Positions 53,287-61,918 of a stretch of DNA of 64,000 nucleotides are shown here, in pieces. Both the position numbers and the translations under genes were made by a program. Source of the stretch: JAFAHD01 sp963772515 (GTDB lineage Bacteria; Vulcanimicrobiota; Vulcanimicrobiia; Eremiobacterales; Eremiobacteraceae); contig CAVYXC010000003.1 of assembly GCA_963772515.1 (NCBI GenBank), positions 248,001-312,000 of the forward strand. Reading direction: 5' to 3'. The notes under the pieces were generated by a model. The model was not told where the DNA came from, did not search any database, and was given only the letters and a program-made list of their open reading frames with translations. How positions within the stretch are numbered: the stretch's first letter is position 1; every line of letters starts with the position of its first letter.

Positions 53287-53826
53287 ATGCATCGCACGCT
53301 GTTCGCGCTCGCGCTCGTCGCCGCCGTGTGCGCGGCCGGTTGCGGCGTCCGGTCGCACGGTGGAAGCGGTCCGACCGCGACTGCGACGCCGGTCTCGCAA
53401 GCGCACATCGAACTCAACGGGGTCATATCCATCTCCCACGATGTGCTCGTGCGGCAATGTTATATCGGTAAGCCGGGACCCAAGCTGCTTAACGGCTACA
53501 GCGTGACATTCGCGCCCGATCAACTCATCGACGGCGGTGAGGTGCTCGTGCCCGGCTTCGGCGGCGATGGCACGTACGTCGGCTCGGCGGCCGTCATCCT
53601 CAATGTCGCGCAGGGTCCCGGGTTTCCGCATGGCACGACGCTGGAAGAACGGCCCGGCACCAAAGTGAGCGTCACCGTCAGCGATGGCGGGAAGAGCGGG
53701 CGCGCCGTGTTGACGGATTATCGCAGCCTCTACGGGCGCAACGGCGACGAGCGCGGCGGGCTCGTCTCGGGAAGCATCACCTGGATGTGCGCGCAAGTCG
53801 CGCACGGGCCCGCGATGCAAGGATGA
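53287..53826 (+). CDS. Putative lipoprotein
   Basis: 179 residues from the ATG at 53287; a TTG nine codons upstream is possible. The signal ends in the lipobox VCAAGC (Cys near residue 18), then a Ser/Thr linker. The mature part has beta strands (HIELNGVISISHDVLVRQCYIG, KLLNGYSVTFAPDQLIDGGEVLVPGF) and two further cysteines. No family recognised. It lies between tRNA-Ser(CGA) and tRNA-Ser(GGA). Confidence 0.6.
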   Translation: MHRTLFALALVAAVCAAGCGVRSHGGSGPTATATPVSQAHIELNGVISISHDVLVRQCYIGKPGPKLLNGYSVTFAPDQLIDGGEVLVPGFGGDGTYVGSAAVILNVAQGPGFPHGTTLEERPGTKVSVTVSDGGKSGRAVLTDYRSLYGRNGDERGGLVSGSITWMCAQVAHGPAMQG

Positions 53827-53886
53827 CGCAGGTACGACTTGAACCTGTCACGTCCGAGCGGCGCGCGGCGCCGCTTCGACGCATCC

Positions 53887-53974
53887 GGAGAGGTGCTGGA
53901 GTGGTCGATCAGGCACGACTGGAAATCGTGTAGGCGCTAAAACCGTCTCGAGGGTTCGAATCCCTCCCTCTCCG
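53887..53974 (+). tRNA. tRNA-Ser (anticodon GGA)
   Basis: Class II cloverleaf: acceptor GGAGAGG with CCTCTCC, anticodon stem CACGA/TCGTG around CTGGAAA (GGA), long variable arm, T-arm GGGTTCGAATCCC, discriminator G. CCA is not encoded. SRP RNA starts about 19 bp downstream. Confidence 0.93.
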
Positions 53975-53992
53975 AGCCGATCCCCATTTTCG

Positions 53993-54114
53993 TGGGGGCG
54001 TTGACGGCGCCGGGACCCGCGCGACGAAAACCCGCTAACCCCGTCAGGACCGGAAGGTAGCAGCGGCATGTGGGACCTTTCGGGTGCCGCGGTACGCTCG
54101 GCGCTTGAGCCCCC
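53993..54114 (+). ncRNA. ffs: Signal recognition particle RNA (bacterial small type)
   Basis: The conserved SRP core is present at about 54043-54091: GTCAGGACCGGAAGGTAGCA (GGAA tetraloop and symmetric loop), then GGGTGCCGCGG on the 3' strand. The ends pair as GGGGGC (53994-53999) with GCCCCC (54109-54114), giving a 120-nt hairpin-shaped RNA without Alu domain. It binds Ffh and targets membrane proteins. Boundaries are set by base pairing and may be off by a few bases. It is next to tRNA-Ser(GGA) on the same strand. Confidence 0.9.
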
Positions 54115-54216
54115 TTCATGGGGCGGGCTTACTATGTGGGACGGATCACACAGCGGCCGGGTGGTTTCCGGGAGGACAGGCATGGCAGCGTTCGAATGCA
54201 GGGTGGTGCCCATCTT

Positions 54217-54699
54217 ATGAGCGACGCTTTCGCGTCCCTCACGGGGGGCATGAGCACTGCGGCAATACTGTTCATCATTTTCATCGCCGCTGCTAGCTCG
54301 ATCGCCGTCACGGCGATCTATCATTGGGCCGTTGCGCGGCCGAGGTTCCGATCATCCGGGGTCACCGCTTCTAAGACGGGCCCGGAGATAGACAAGAGGA
54401 ACCTGGACGACTTGCGCAACCGGGTGGCTGCCCTCGAGGCCGCCTCTGCTGGTGCCCTGCAGCACGTTGGGTTCGTGCGCTTTAACGCGTTTGCCGATGT
54501 CGGCTCGGAGCTGTCGTACGCTTTAGCGGCCATTGACGGCCGTGGGAACGGGTTCCTGATCTCCAGCATCTATTCGCGCGAGGAGGTCCGGAGCTACGCC
54601 AAGGCGATACGCGAGTTCGTCACCGATAAGGACTTAAGCGTCGAAGAGCAGCGGGCCCTCGAAATCGCGGTGTCGCTCGCCAAGCGGCAGCGGACATGA
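54217..54699 (+). CDS. DUF4446 family membrane protein
   Basis: 160 residues from the ATG at 54217; the longer frame to 54118 overlaps only non-coding sequence past the SRP RNA. One N-terminal membrane helix (AAILFIIFIAAASSIAVTAIYHWAV), a coiled linker (LDDLRNRVAALEAA), then the DUF4446 core GFVRFNAFADVGSELSYALAAIDGRGNGFLISSIYSREEVRSYAK and an EEQRALEIAV helix. Function unknown; common in Gram-positive-type genomes. It precedes the M23 peptidase gene by 15 bp. Confidence 0.9.
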   Translation: MSDAFASLTGGMSTAAILFIIFIAAASSIAVTAIYHWAVARPRFRSSGVTASKTGPEIDKRNLDDLRNRVAALEAASAGALQHVGFVRFNAFADVGSELSYALAAIDGRGNGFLISSIYSREEVRSYAKAIREFVTDKDLSVEEQRALEIAVSLAKRQRT

Positions 54700-54714
54700 C
54701 GCGGAGGATACGGA

Positions 54715-55782
54715 TTGGCCAAGGGTTCGGACGCGTGGAGCAAGCGGGTCCTCATCAAGATCATCCCGCACGACGCGTGCTCGATCTACAAGCTTGAGCT
54801 GACGTACGGTCACCTGGCGCTCTTCGCGGCATGCATCGTCGTGCTCATCGCGGCATTTTTCACCGAGCATGTGACCCAAGTGCGGGCCGAAGAGGCGAAA
54901 GTGCGCGCGCTGCAGAGCCTGACCGCGGCGCAGCAGCAGCAGTTGGTCGATTTCTCCAGGCAGACCAATCATATGTGGAAGCAGCTCAACGAGATCCAGG
55001 CCGAGCACCAAGAGATCAAACGCTTGACGGCGCCGTCGCTCGGCGTCGGCAGCGCGACCAACGGCCAGCCGGCCGGCAAGCGGCAGAACCAGAACAAACC
55101 GCCCGCCAAGCCCGAAGCGTTGCTGATGATGGAACCGAGCAGCGACGAGTTGCCGGTCCACGGGCCCTGGTGGACGCAAGCGGTGGCGTGGCTGGGCATC
55201 GGCCGCGGCGGCGTCTCGTTCCAAACCGAATCCGCGAATCTGGCGCTGTTAGACGTCGGTATGGACCGCGTGTATTCGGACACGGTGAAGCTCAAAGACG
55301 AGGCCACCTTGCAAGCGCAGGCGCGCGAAGAGGCGACGCTGGCGTATCAACGCATGTTGGAAGCGATTCCGTCCATCTGGCCGACCGACGGCTCGATCTC
55401 GTCGGGCTTTGGTTTCCGCTCGTACCCCGACTACGGCTTTCATTCGGGCGTCGATATCGTGAATTACTACGGGGCGCCCGTCTACGCCACCGGCGCCGGC
55501 ACCGTCGTGTCGGCGGGGTGGGATGGCGGGTTCGGGATCAAGATCGCCATCGATCACGGCAATGGCTACGTGACATGGTACGGGCACAATTCGGCGGCGT
55601 TGGTGTCGCCGGGGCAATTCGTGCACAAGGGTCAGATTATCGCGCGCCTCGGCTCGACCGGGTTTGCGACCGGGCCACACGTCCATTATGAGGTGCACAT
55701 CGACGGACGGCCGATCAACCCGGTGCCGTTCTTGTCGGGGTCGGTCGGACCCACGCCTGCGATGCTGGCCGCATTACGATAA
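54715..55782 (+). CDS. M23 family metallopeptidase (LytM domain) with membrane anchor
   Basis: 355 residues from a TTG. One N-terminal membrane helix (LALFAACIVVLIAAFF), an Ala/Gln-rich coiled coil (LQSLTAAQQQQLVDFSRQTN), then the LytM domain: PDYGFHSGVDI (zinc His243 and Asp247), the SAGWDGGFGIKIAIDHGNGYVTWYGH block and HVHYEVHIDG (HxH at 322-324). Normal length. It would cut peptide crosslinks of peptidoglycan at the outer face of the membrane and may control cell separation or elongation. Confidence 0.93.
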   Translation: MAKGSDAWSKRVLIKIIPHDACSIYKLELTYGHLALFAACIVVLIAAFFTEHVTQVRAEEAKVRALQSLTAAQQQQLVDFSRQTNHMWKQLNEIQAEHQEIKRLTAPSLGVGSATNGQPAGKRQNQNKPPAKPEALLMMEPSSDELPVHGPWWTQAVAWLGIGRGGVSFQTESANLALLDVGMDRVYSDTVKLKDEATLQAQAREEATLAYQRMLEAIPSIWPTDGSISSGFGFRSYPDYGFHSGVDIVNYYGAPVYATGAGTVVSAGWDGGFGIKIAIDHGNGYVTWYGHNSAALVSPGQFVHKGQIIARLGSTGFATGPHVHYEVHIDGRPINPVPFLSGSVGPTPAMLAALR

Positions 55783-55844
55783 GATAGTCACGTGACCGTA
55801 GCGAACGCGGGAGACGTGGCTAACGTCTCCCGATTGATTTCCGT

Positions 55845-57672
55845 ATGACCCATCGCGCTGGGGCGCAGCGCACGAACGCGCTCGTGCGCAATTTCTGCAT
55901 TACCGCGCATATCGACCATGGCAAGACAACCCTCTCGGATCGGCTGCTCGAGATCACCGGCGCGATGGCGGCGCGCGACATGTCGGATCAGGTGCTCGAC
56001 TCGATGGATCTCGAGCGCGAGCGCGGCATCACGATCAAGGCGCATCCGGTGACGTTGCAATACCGGGCCGATGACGGGGAGCTGTACGAGCTTAACCTCA
56101 TCGACACGCCGGGGCACGTCGATTTCACCTACGAGGTGTCGCGCTCGATGTCGGCGTGCGAGGGAGCGCTGCTGGTGATCGATGCCGCGCAGGGCATCGA
56201 GGCGCAGACGCTGGCGAATTTCTATCTGGCTGATGAGGCCAAGCTCGAGATCATCCCGGTCATCAACAAGATCGATCTTCCTTCGGCTGAGCCTGAGGCG
56301 GTGATCCGCGACGTCGAGGAGACGTTGGCGATCGAGCGCTCGCGTTGTATCTTGGCGTCGGCGAAGGAAGGCATTGGGACCAAGGAGATCCTCGAGGCGA
56401 TCGTGCGCTGGGTGCCGGCGCCCAAGGGGGCGGCCGAGCATCTGCGCGCGTTGGTGTTCGACTCGCATTACGACGCGTACCGCGGCGTGATCTGCTACGT
56501 GCGTGTGGTCGATGGCGTGCTGCGCAGCGGCATGAAGATCCGTTCGATGGCGGCGGACAAAGTGTTCGAGGTGGCCGAAGTCGGCAAGTTCCGGCCGTCG
56601 ATGCAGCCGTCCGAGCAGTTGGACCTGGGCGAGGTCGGCTACGTGATCGCCAATATCAAGTCGCTGTCGGAGATCGGGGTCGGCGACACGTTGACCGATG
56701 CCGCGTCGCCGGCGCACGTGCCGCTGCCGGGGTATCGCAAGGTCACGCCGATGGTGTACTGCGGACTGTATCCCAATGAGGGGGCGGACTACGGCGAGTT
56801 GCGCGACGCGCTGGAGAAAGCTCAAGCTCAATGACGCGTCGCTGTCGTTCGAGCCGGAGTCGTCGATCGCGCTCGGCTTCGGGTTCCGCTGCGGTTTTCT
56901 CGGGCTGCTGCACATGGAGATCGTGCAGGAACGGCTCGAGCGCGAGTACGCGATTTCGCTCATCGCGACGTCGCCGTCCGTGGTCTATCACGTGCTGGCG
57001 ACGAGCGGCGAGGAGCTGTCGATCGACAATCCGGCCAAGCTGCCGCCGCCGACGGAGATCGCGCGGATCGAAGAGCCGTACGTGCGCTGCTCGATCATCA
57101 CGCCGGCGGATTACGTCGGGGCGATCATGGATCTGTGCCAATCGCGGCGCGGCACGATGATCTCGATGGATTATCTGTCGCCGCAGCGCGTGCTGTTCTC
57201 ATACGAGCTGCCGCTGGCCGAAGTGATCATCGACTTCTTCGATCAGTTGAAGTCGCGCACCAAGGGCTATGCGAGCATGGATTACGAGCTCATCGGGTAT
57301 CGCGAAGGCGATCTGGTGAAGCTCGACATCCTGCTCAATGGGGAGTCGGTGGACGCGCTGTCGTTCATCATTCATCGCGAGAAGGCGCCGTTGTGGGGCC
57401 GGCTGCTGGCGGAGAAGCTGCGCGAAGTGATTCCGCGCCAGATGTTCGACGTGCCGATCCAGGCGGCGATCGGCAACAAGATCGTGGCGCGTGAGACGGT
57501 GAAGGCCATGCGCAAGAACGTGTTGGCCAAGTGCTACGGCGGCGATATCTCGCGCAAGCGCAAGCTCCTCGAGAAACAGAAAGAGGGGAAGAAGCGCATG
57601 AAGCAAGTTGGCAACGTCGAGCTGCCCCAAGAGGCGTTCATGGCGGTGCTGCAGCTCGAGCGCGGCTCCTAG
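55845..57672 (+). CDS. lepA: Elongation factor 4, frameshifted in this sequence
   Basis: Two frames make one protein of about 608 residues, normal for LepA. First part: FCITAHIDHGKTTLSDRLLE (G1), ERERGITIKA (G2), DTPGHVDFTYEVSRSM (G3), NKIDLP (G4), to about residue 325. The other frame continues with KLKLNDASLSFEPESSIALGFGFRCGFLGLLHMEI and ends with the LepA-specific C-terminal domain (NKIVARETVKAMRKNVLAKCYGGDISRKRKLLEKQKEGKKRMKQ). Frames join near 56816-56822: removing one A from GAGAAAGCTC restores the protein. It promotes back-translocation or initiation on stressed ribosomes. A read error is the likely cause. Confidence 0.92.
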
Positions 57673-57685
57673 GTTTCTTGGACGA

Positions 57686-58291
57686 GTGATACGGCTGGAT
57701 GCGCGCGTGCCGATCGCCGTGGCGACGAGGAATGCGGACAAGTTCGGCGAGCTGGTGACTTTGTGGGGCGCCACGCTGCCGGGGCTGGTGCCGCCCGGCG
57801 ATGAGTATCCGGACGTGGAAGAGCCGCACGCGACGTATGAAGAGAACGCAGCGCTCAAAGCGAGGGAGCTGGCGCGTCTGCGCGGCGGTCCGGCACTGGC
57901 GGACGATTCTGGGATAGAAGTAGAAGCGCTCGGCTGGGCGCCCGGTGTCGTGTCGGCGCGGACTCCTTCGCCGAACTCCACTCCCGCAGAACGCAATGCA
58001 GACATCTTGGCGCGGCTCGCAGCTCTTGGCGACGCGAACCGTCGCGCGCGCTACGTGTGCGTGTGCGCATTGGTCGTGCCGGGTCACGAACCGCTCATCG
58101 GGCGGGGTGAAGTAGAAGGCGAGATCGCGCGCGGGCCGCGCGGCACGAACGGCTTCGGCTATGATCCCATATTTTATTATCCACCATATGGCCAGACATT
58201 CGGCGAAGTCGACATCGCGTTGAAGCACGCAGTCTCCCACCGCGCCCGCGCGGTGCGTGCACTGCGTGAAAAGCTCACACAAAGGCAATAG
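57686..58291 (+). CDS. rdgB: XTP/dITP diphosphatase (non-canonical purine NTP pyrophosphatase)
   Basis: 201 residues from the GTG at 57686; GTG 57707 is an alternative. The RdgB/HAM1 pattern: PIAVATRNADKFGELVTLW, ATYEENAALKARELARL, ALADDSGIEVEALGWAPGVVSAR and RGTNGFGYDPIF, with the final HAVSHRARAVRAL. It cleaves ITP, dITP and XTP to protect DNA from deaminated bases. It follows lepA by 13 bp and may share its transcript. Confidence 0.93.
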   Translation: MIRLDARVPIAVATRNADKFGELVTLWGATLPGLVPPGDEYPDVEEPHATYEENAALKARELARLRGGPALADDSGIEVEALGWAPGVVSARTPSPNSTPAERNADILARLAALGDANRRARYVCVCALVVPGHEPLIGRGEVEGEIARGPRGTNGFGYDPIFYYPPYGQTFGEVDIALKHAVSHRARAVRALREKLTQRQ

Positions 58292-58322
58292 CTAGCTCAC
58301 AGTACCCGCTTACAATAGTCCG

Positions 58323-58772
58323 ATGTGGAAAGTCTGTCCGCGATGTCGCCAACGAAAATCACCTGATGCATTTGGCCGAAGAAAACGTGGCACAGATATT
58401 CTCACGTCATACTGCAAGCAATGCCAGCGCGACTATTGCCGTGGCCACTATCGGACATATCGTGCGCGGCACAACGAGCGCCGCTACGCCAATCAGGTGG
58501 TTTACCGGAGGCGCAATCGCGCGACTGTCGATAAGTATTTGCTCACCCATCCCTGCATCGATTGCGGGAAGTCGGATCCTATCGTGCTCGAGTTCGATCA
58601 CGTGAGGGGCAAGAAGCGCATGGAAATAAGTCGTTTGATTCACGTGGCCACGACCGCGGCGCTCGAAGCCGAAATCGCGAAGTGCGATGTTCGCTGCGCG
58701 AACTGCCATCGACGGAAGACTTTCAAGGAGCTTTGGGCCGGTTCAAGAATTCGACGGCGTGACGGGCGGTAG
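58323..58772 (+). CDS. HNH endonuclease-like protein (first copy, runs into tRNA-Pro)
   Basis: 149 residues. An N-terminal double CxxC (CPRCRQRKSPDAF and YCKQCQRDYC), then HPCIDCGKSDPIVLEFDHVRGKK, the A-E-I-A-K-C-D stretch, and RCANCHRRKT. The His in FDH, the Asn in ANC and the His in CHR make the HNH metal site; the cysteines hold zinc. The last three residues lie inside the tRNA-Pro gene. These proteins occur as free-standing endonucleases near tRNA genes and phage regions; the target site is unknown. Composition is lower in G+C than the neighbours. Confidence 0.85.
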   Translation: MWKVCPRCRQRKSPDAFGRRKRGTDILTSYCKQCQRDYCRGHYRTYRARHNERRYANQVVYRRRNRATVDKYLLTHPCIDCGKSDPIVLEFDHVRGKKRMEISRLIHVATTAALEAEIAKCDVRCANCHRRKTFKELWAGSRIRRRDGR

Positions 58773-58839
58773 CTCAGCCAGGTAGAGCGCCGCGTTTGGG
58801 ACGCGGAGGGCGCAGGTTCGATCCCTGTCCGCCCGACCA
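58763..58839 (+). tRNA. tRNA-Pro (anticodon TGG), CCA encoded
   Basis: Acceptor CGGGCGG with CCGCCCG, D-arm TAGCTCAGCCAGGTAGAGC, anticodon stem CCGCG/CGCGG around TTTGGGA (TGG), T-arm AGGTTCGATCCCT, discriminator A and CCA at 58837-58839. The HNH gene stops within its first bases. Confidence 0.95.
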
Positions 58840-58915
58840 ATCAACGGGGAAGCGCGAGACGCTTCCCTTACGTTTGCCAAGAGATACTCAGCGAGACAAA
58901 GAATATCGATGACGA

Positions 58916-58989
58916 GCGCCCGTAGCTCAGGTGGATAGAGCACCCGCCTTCTAAGCGGATGGTCGCAGGTTCGAGTCCTGCCGGGCGCG
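58916..58989 (+). tRNA. tRNA-Arg (anticodon TCT)
   Basis: Acceptor GCGCCCG with CGGGCGC, anticodon stem CCGC/GCGG around CTTCTAA (TCT), T-arm AGGTTCGAGTCCT. No encoded CCA. Decodes AGA and AGG. Confidence 0.93.
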
Positions 58990-59052
58990 CAGAATTCGAA
59001 GTTAGATGAAGGCGCGCTTCGCGAGCTTCGAGAAAAACTCGCGTCCGCGCAT

Positions 59053-59130
59053 GGTGAATGTAGCTCAGCTGGTTAGAGCGCTGGCCTGTGAAGCCAGAGG
59101 CCGGGAGTTCAAGTCTCCTCATTCACCCCA
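59053..59130 (+). tRNA. tRNA-His (anticodon GTG), CCA encoded
   Basis: Acceptor GTGAATG with CATTCAC; an extra G at position -1 (59053) pairs with C73, as histidine tRNAs require. Anticodon stem TGGC/GCCA around CTGTGAA (GTG). CCA is encoded. Confidence 0.95.
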
Positions 59131-59134
59131 CAAT

Positions 59135-59208
59135 GCGCCTGTAGCTCAATTGGATAGAGTTCCAGACTTCGAATCTGGCGGTTGGGGGTTCGAGCCCCTC
59201 CAGGCGCG
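59135..59208 (+). tRNA. tRNA-Arg (anticodon TCG)
   Basis: Acceptor GCGCCTG with CAGGCGC, anticodon stem CCAGA/TCTGG around CTTCGAA (TCG), T-arm GGGTTCGAGCCC. The second HNH gene runs into it from the other side on the minus strand. Confidence 0.95.
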
Positions 59209-59661
59209 ATCGATAAAGTCCGCGTACCATCGAAGTTGTTTGGCCGTCTTTCGCCGATGGCAGTTCGCGCAGCGAACCTCACACTTTGCAATTTCTGCCG
59301 CAATCGTGCTCCAGCGGAGGGCCCACGAAGCCAGCCGGCTTACCTCCATCACCTTTCCTGGTCTCACGTGGTCAAGCTCGAGGACAATGGGATCGGACTC
59401 ACCGCAGTCCACGCAGGGATGGCTGCTGAAGAAGTCCCAAATCAACCTACGGTTTCGATTTCGATAACGACGTGAGTGCTTCGCGGTCGAGATCTTATGC
59501 CGAGCTGAGTTGCGTTGGTACCATGCTCGCTGGTATAGCCGCTCGCACGCAAGACAGTAACAGTACGTCCCGTTCGGTCTATTGTAGCGCCGGCGAAACT
59601 CACTAGATAGCTTTGACGTCTTGCAGCACGCGCACGTCTTGAGTATAGATAACTGTTTCAT
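59146..59661 (-). CDS. HNH endonuclease-like protein (second copy, runs into tRNA-Arg)
   Basis: 171 residues on the minus strand. It is a paralogue of the copy at 58323: CACCKTSK and YCYCLACERLY, HPCVDCGESDPIVLELDHV, ISAxExA-type spacer, then RCANCHRRKT. The HNH site (His in LDH, Asn in ANC, His in CHR) is complete. The last ~20 residues are antisense to the tRNA-Arg(TCG) gene and are probably not native. The two copies point towards each other across tRNA-Pro, -Arg, -His and -Arg. Local composition is about 50 % G+C, lower than the rest of the window. Confidence 0.85.
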   Translation of the reverse strand: MKQLSILKTCACCKTSKLSSEFRRRYNRPNGTYCYCLACERLYQRAWYQRNSARHKISTAKHSRRYRNRNRRLIWDFFSSHPCVDCGESDPIVLELDHVRPGKVMEVSRLASWALRWSTIAAEIAKCEVRCANCHRRKTAKQLRWYADFIDRAWRGSNPQPPDSKSGTLSN

Positions 59662-59733
59662 GTTCGCATTATCACGCGTTGAGGGAAAAGGTCTAGCGTT
59701 CTTAGAACGAGGCGCAGAGTTTTTCCAGCTCTT

Positions 59734-59806
59734 GCTCCGCTAGCTCAATTGGTAGAGCATCGCCCTTTTAAGGCGAGGGTTGACGGTTCGATTCCGTCGC
59801 GGGGCA
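59734..59806 (+). tRNA. tRNA-Lys (anticodon TTT)
   Basis: Acceptor GCTCCGC with GCGGGGC (one T-G pair), anticodon stem TCGCC/GGCGA around CTTTTAA (TTT), T-arm ACGGTTCGATTCCGT. No encoded CCA. Confidence 0.95.
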
Positions 59807-59931
59807 TTTTCTTTTCCCATGTCAGAGCGTACAATGGCAACCCGAGCTCGTTCGCACCCTCGGTCGGCAGCACCGCCGGGTAAGCTTAACAGGAAATATG
59901 CGCTCCCGGCTGAGAACCATACGCGTCTCGC

Positions 59932-60004
59932 GCGTCGTTAGCTCAATTGGTAGAGCAGCAGACTCTTAATCTGTTGGTTGTGGGTTCAAGTCCCTCACGA
60001 CGCA
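59932..60004 (+). tRNA. tRNA-Lys (anticodon CTT)
   Basis: Acceptor GCGTCGT with ACGACGC, anticodon stem GCAGA/TCTGT around CTCTTAA (CTT), T-arm TGGGTTCAAGTCCCT. No encoded CCA. Together with tRNA-Lys(TTT) it covers both lysine codons. Confidence 0.95.
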
Positions 60005-60053
60005 CGCATTACCAGCCGGACGGGCCCGCAGCGCCCGCCACTACAGGATCCTC

Positions 60054-60521
60054 TTGAACGATCGATTTGTCGGCGGCATCGCCGCCGCAGCCGTGCTCGG
60101 CGCAGCGACCGGCATCGCACTTGCGCCCACCGAGAACCGCAATGAATTCGTGCGCCGCGTCCGCGCCGGCCTGCGACGGCTGACCTACGTCCTCACGCAC
60201 GACCGCGAACGCATCGGCCTGGCCGTCGGCATCACCGCGACCAAGATCGCCGACCTCACCCAATACGTCATCGACCGCGTCGGCGAAGCCGTCGCCGCAT
60301 CCGGCTCGCCGATCACGCGCATCCGCCGCGCGCTCGCACGCCACCCGCACCTGCGAAAGCGCGCCATCTCAGTCGACGCGATCGCGAACATCATCCTCTT
60401 GCAAGGCGCCGTCGAAGACGATCAAGAGTGGCAGACCGCCGACCTGCTCGCCCGCATGGCGTTCCCCGAAGGCGCCATCCGCAACCACCTCCACATCCAA
60501 CGCCCGAGCCCGGCGGACTGA
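60054..60521 (+). CDS. YtxH/BON-like protein
   Basis: 155 residues from a TTG. An N-terminal Gly/Ala segment followed by LAPTENRNEFVRRVR resembles YtxH (a single membrane helix with the LAP turn). The C-terminal ~50 residues (RKRAISVDAIANIILLQGAVEDDQEWQTADLLARMAFPEGAIRNHLHI) fit a BON-type beta-alpha domain. This is an envelope-associated type found in many lineages; function unknown. It ends 8 bp before the MATE gene start. Confidence 0.65.
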   Translation: MNDRFVGGIAAAAVLGAATGIALAPTENRNEFVRRVRAGLRRLTYVLTHDRERIGLAVGITATKIADLTQYVIDRVGEAVAASGSPITRIRRALARHPHLRKRAISVDAIANIILLQGAVEDDQEWQTADLLARMAFPEGAIRNHLHIQRPSPAD

Positions 60522-60529
60522 CGCACCCG

Positions 60530-61918
60530 GTGCGCCAACCCGGACCGACCGCGCCGGCGCGCGGCATCTTCGACGAGACGCGCCCGCTGTGGCAGGTCAT
60601 GGCGCTATTCCTCGTGCCGCTCGTGTTCAGCAACATCTTGCAGTCGGCATCGGGCACCGTCAACGCGGTCTTCATCGGACGGCTTATCGGTGTTGACGGC
60701 CTCGCCGCCGTCTCGACGCTGTTCCCCATCCTCTTCCTGCTGATCGGCTTTCTCATCGGCTTCAGCAACGGCAGTACCGTCCTGATCGGCCAGGCCTACG
60801 GCTCCAAAGACGACCACAAACTCAAACTCGTCGCCGGCACGAGCATCTCGGCCACGTTTCTGCTCGGCGTCCTGAGTACCGCCATCGGGATCATATTCGC
60901 CAAGGACATACTCCATTTGCTCGGCACGCCGCCCAACATCCTCGCGGACGCGATCGCCTACGCCCACGTGATCTTCGCGATGCTGCCGCTGCTGTTCGTG
61001 TTCTTCGCCTACATCTCGTTCATGCGCGGCACCGGCGACTCGACCACGCCATTCATCTTCTTACTGCTCACCACGATCCTCAGCGTGCTGTTCACACCCG
61101 CCCTCATCTTGGGCTGGTTCGGCCTCCCGCACCTCGGCGTCGTCAGCGCCGCCTGGGCAGGGCTTGCCGCCAACACGCTCGGTCTCATCGCGCTGATCAT
61201 CTACCTGCGCGCGATCAAACATCCGCTCGCGCTCGACGCCGAAACCATTCACGACCTGAAGATCAACTGGCCGATCTTCGTGCAGATGGTGCGCATCGGC
61301 GTCCCCACCGGCATCCAAGTCATCATGGTCTCGCTCGCCGAGCTCGCCGTCATCTCATTCGTCAACCGCTTTGGATCGCACGCCACCGCCGCCTACGGCG
61401 CCGTGAACCAAATCGTCAGCTACGTGCAATTTCCGGCCATCAGCATCGGCATCACCGCATCGATCTTCGGCTCGCAAGCCATCGGCGCCAACCGAGACGA
61501 CCTGCTCGCCAAGGTCGTCCGCTCCGGCGTCGCCCTGAACTACATCATCGGCGGCACGCTCATCGTGCTCTGCTATATCTTCAAACGCGAGATCGTCGGG
61601 TGGTTCCTCACCGACCAAGCAACGCTCGAAGTCGCGGTACAGCTGCTAGCGATCACGCTCTGGAGCTACCTGCTCTTCGGCAATGCTGCGATTCTCTCGG
61701 GCATCATGCGCGCCAGCGGCACCGTCATCATCCCCACTTCGATCAGCATCGCCGCCATCTGGGGCGTCGAAGTGCCGGTCGCCTACTTCCTGTCGCATCG
61801 CATCGGCATCGACGGCATCTGGATCGGTTACCCGGCCGCCTTCATCGTCTCCCTGACCGGGCAGTCGCTCTACTATTTCTTCGTGTGGAAGCGCGCACGC
61901 CACCAGCGTCTGATCTAA
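60530..61918 (+). CDS. MATE family efflux transporter
   Basis: 462 residues from the GTG at 60530; the longer frame from 60428 is Pro/Arg-rich and overlaps the preceding gene. Twelve hydrophobic segments. The two-fold MATE pattern: LVFSNILQSASGTVNAVFIGRLIGVDGLAAVSTLFPILF in the first half and VPTGIQVIMVSLAELAVISFVNRFGSHATAAYGAVNQIVSYVQFPAISIGI in the second. These export cationic drugs or metabolites with Na+ or H+. The substrate is unknown. Stop codons overlap those of the convergent next gene. Confidence 0.92.
   Translation: MRQPGPTAPARGIFDETRPLWQVMALFLVPLVFSNILQSASGTVNAVFIGRLIGVDGLAAVSTLFPILFLLIGFLIGFSNGSTVLIGQAYGSKDDHKLKLVAGTSISATFLLGVLSTAIGIIFAKDILHLLGTPPNILADAIAYAHVIFAMLPLLFVFFAYISFMRGTGDSTTPFIFLLLTTILSVLFTPALILGWFGLPHLGVVSAAWAGLAANTLGLIALIIYLRAIKHPLALDAETIHDLKINWPIFVQMVRIGVPTGIQVIMVSLAELAVISFVNRFGSHATAAYGAVNQIVSYVQFPAISIGITASIFGSQAIGANRDDLLAKVVRSGVALNYIIGGTLIVLCYIFKREIVGWFLTDQATLEVAVQLLAITLWSYLLFGNAAILSGIMRASGTVIIPTSISIAAIWGVEVPVAYFLSHRIGIDGIWIGYPAAFIVSLTGQSLYYFFVWKRARHQRLI

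Noticed and set aside
56800..56840. Programmed frameshift in lepA
   Set aside because: GAGAAAGCTC has no heptameric slippery site or stimulating stem, and lepA is not known to be recoded; one extra A explains the break.
59880..59930. TPP-riboswitch-like string GGCTGAGAACC
   Set aside because: Only a few bases match the thi box, the second conserved block is missing and a tRNA gene follows directly.
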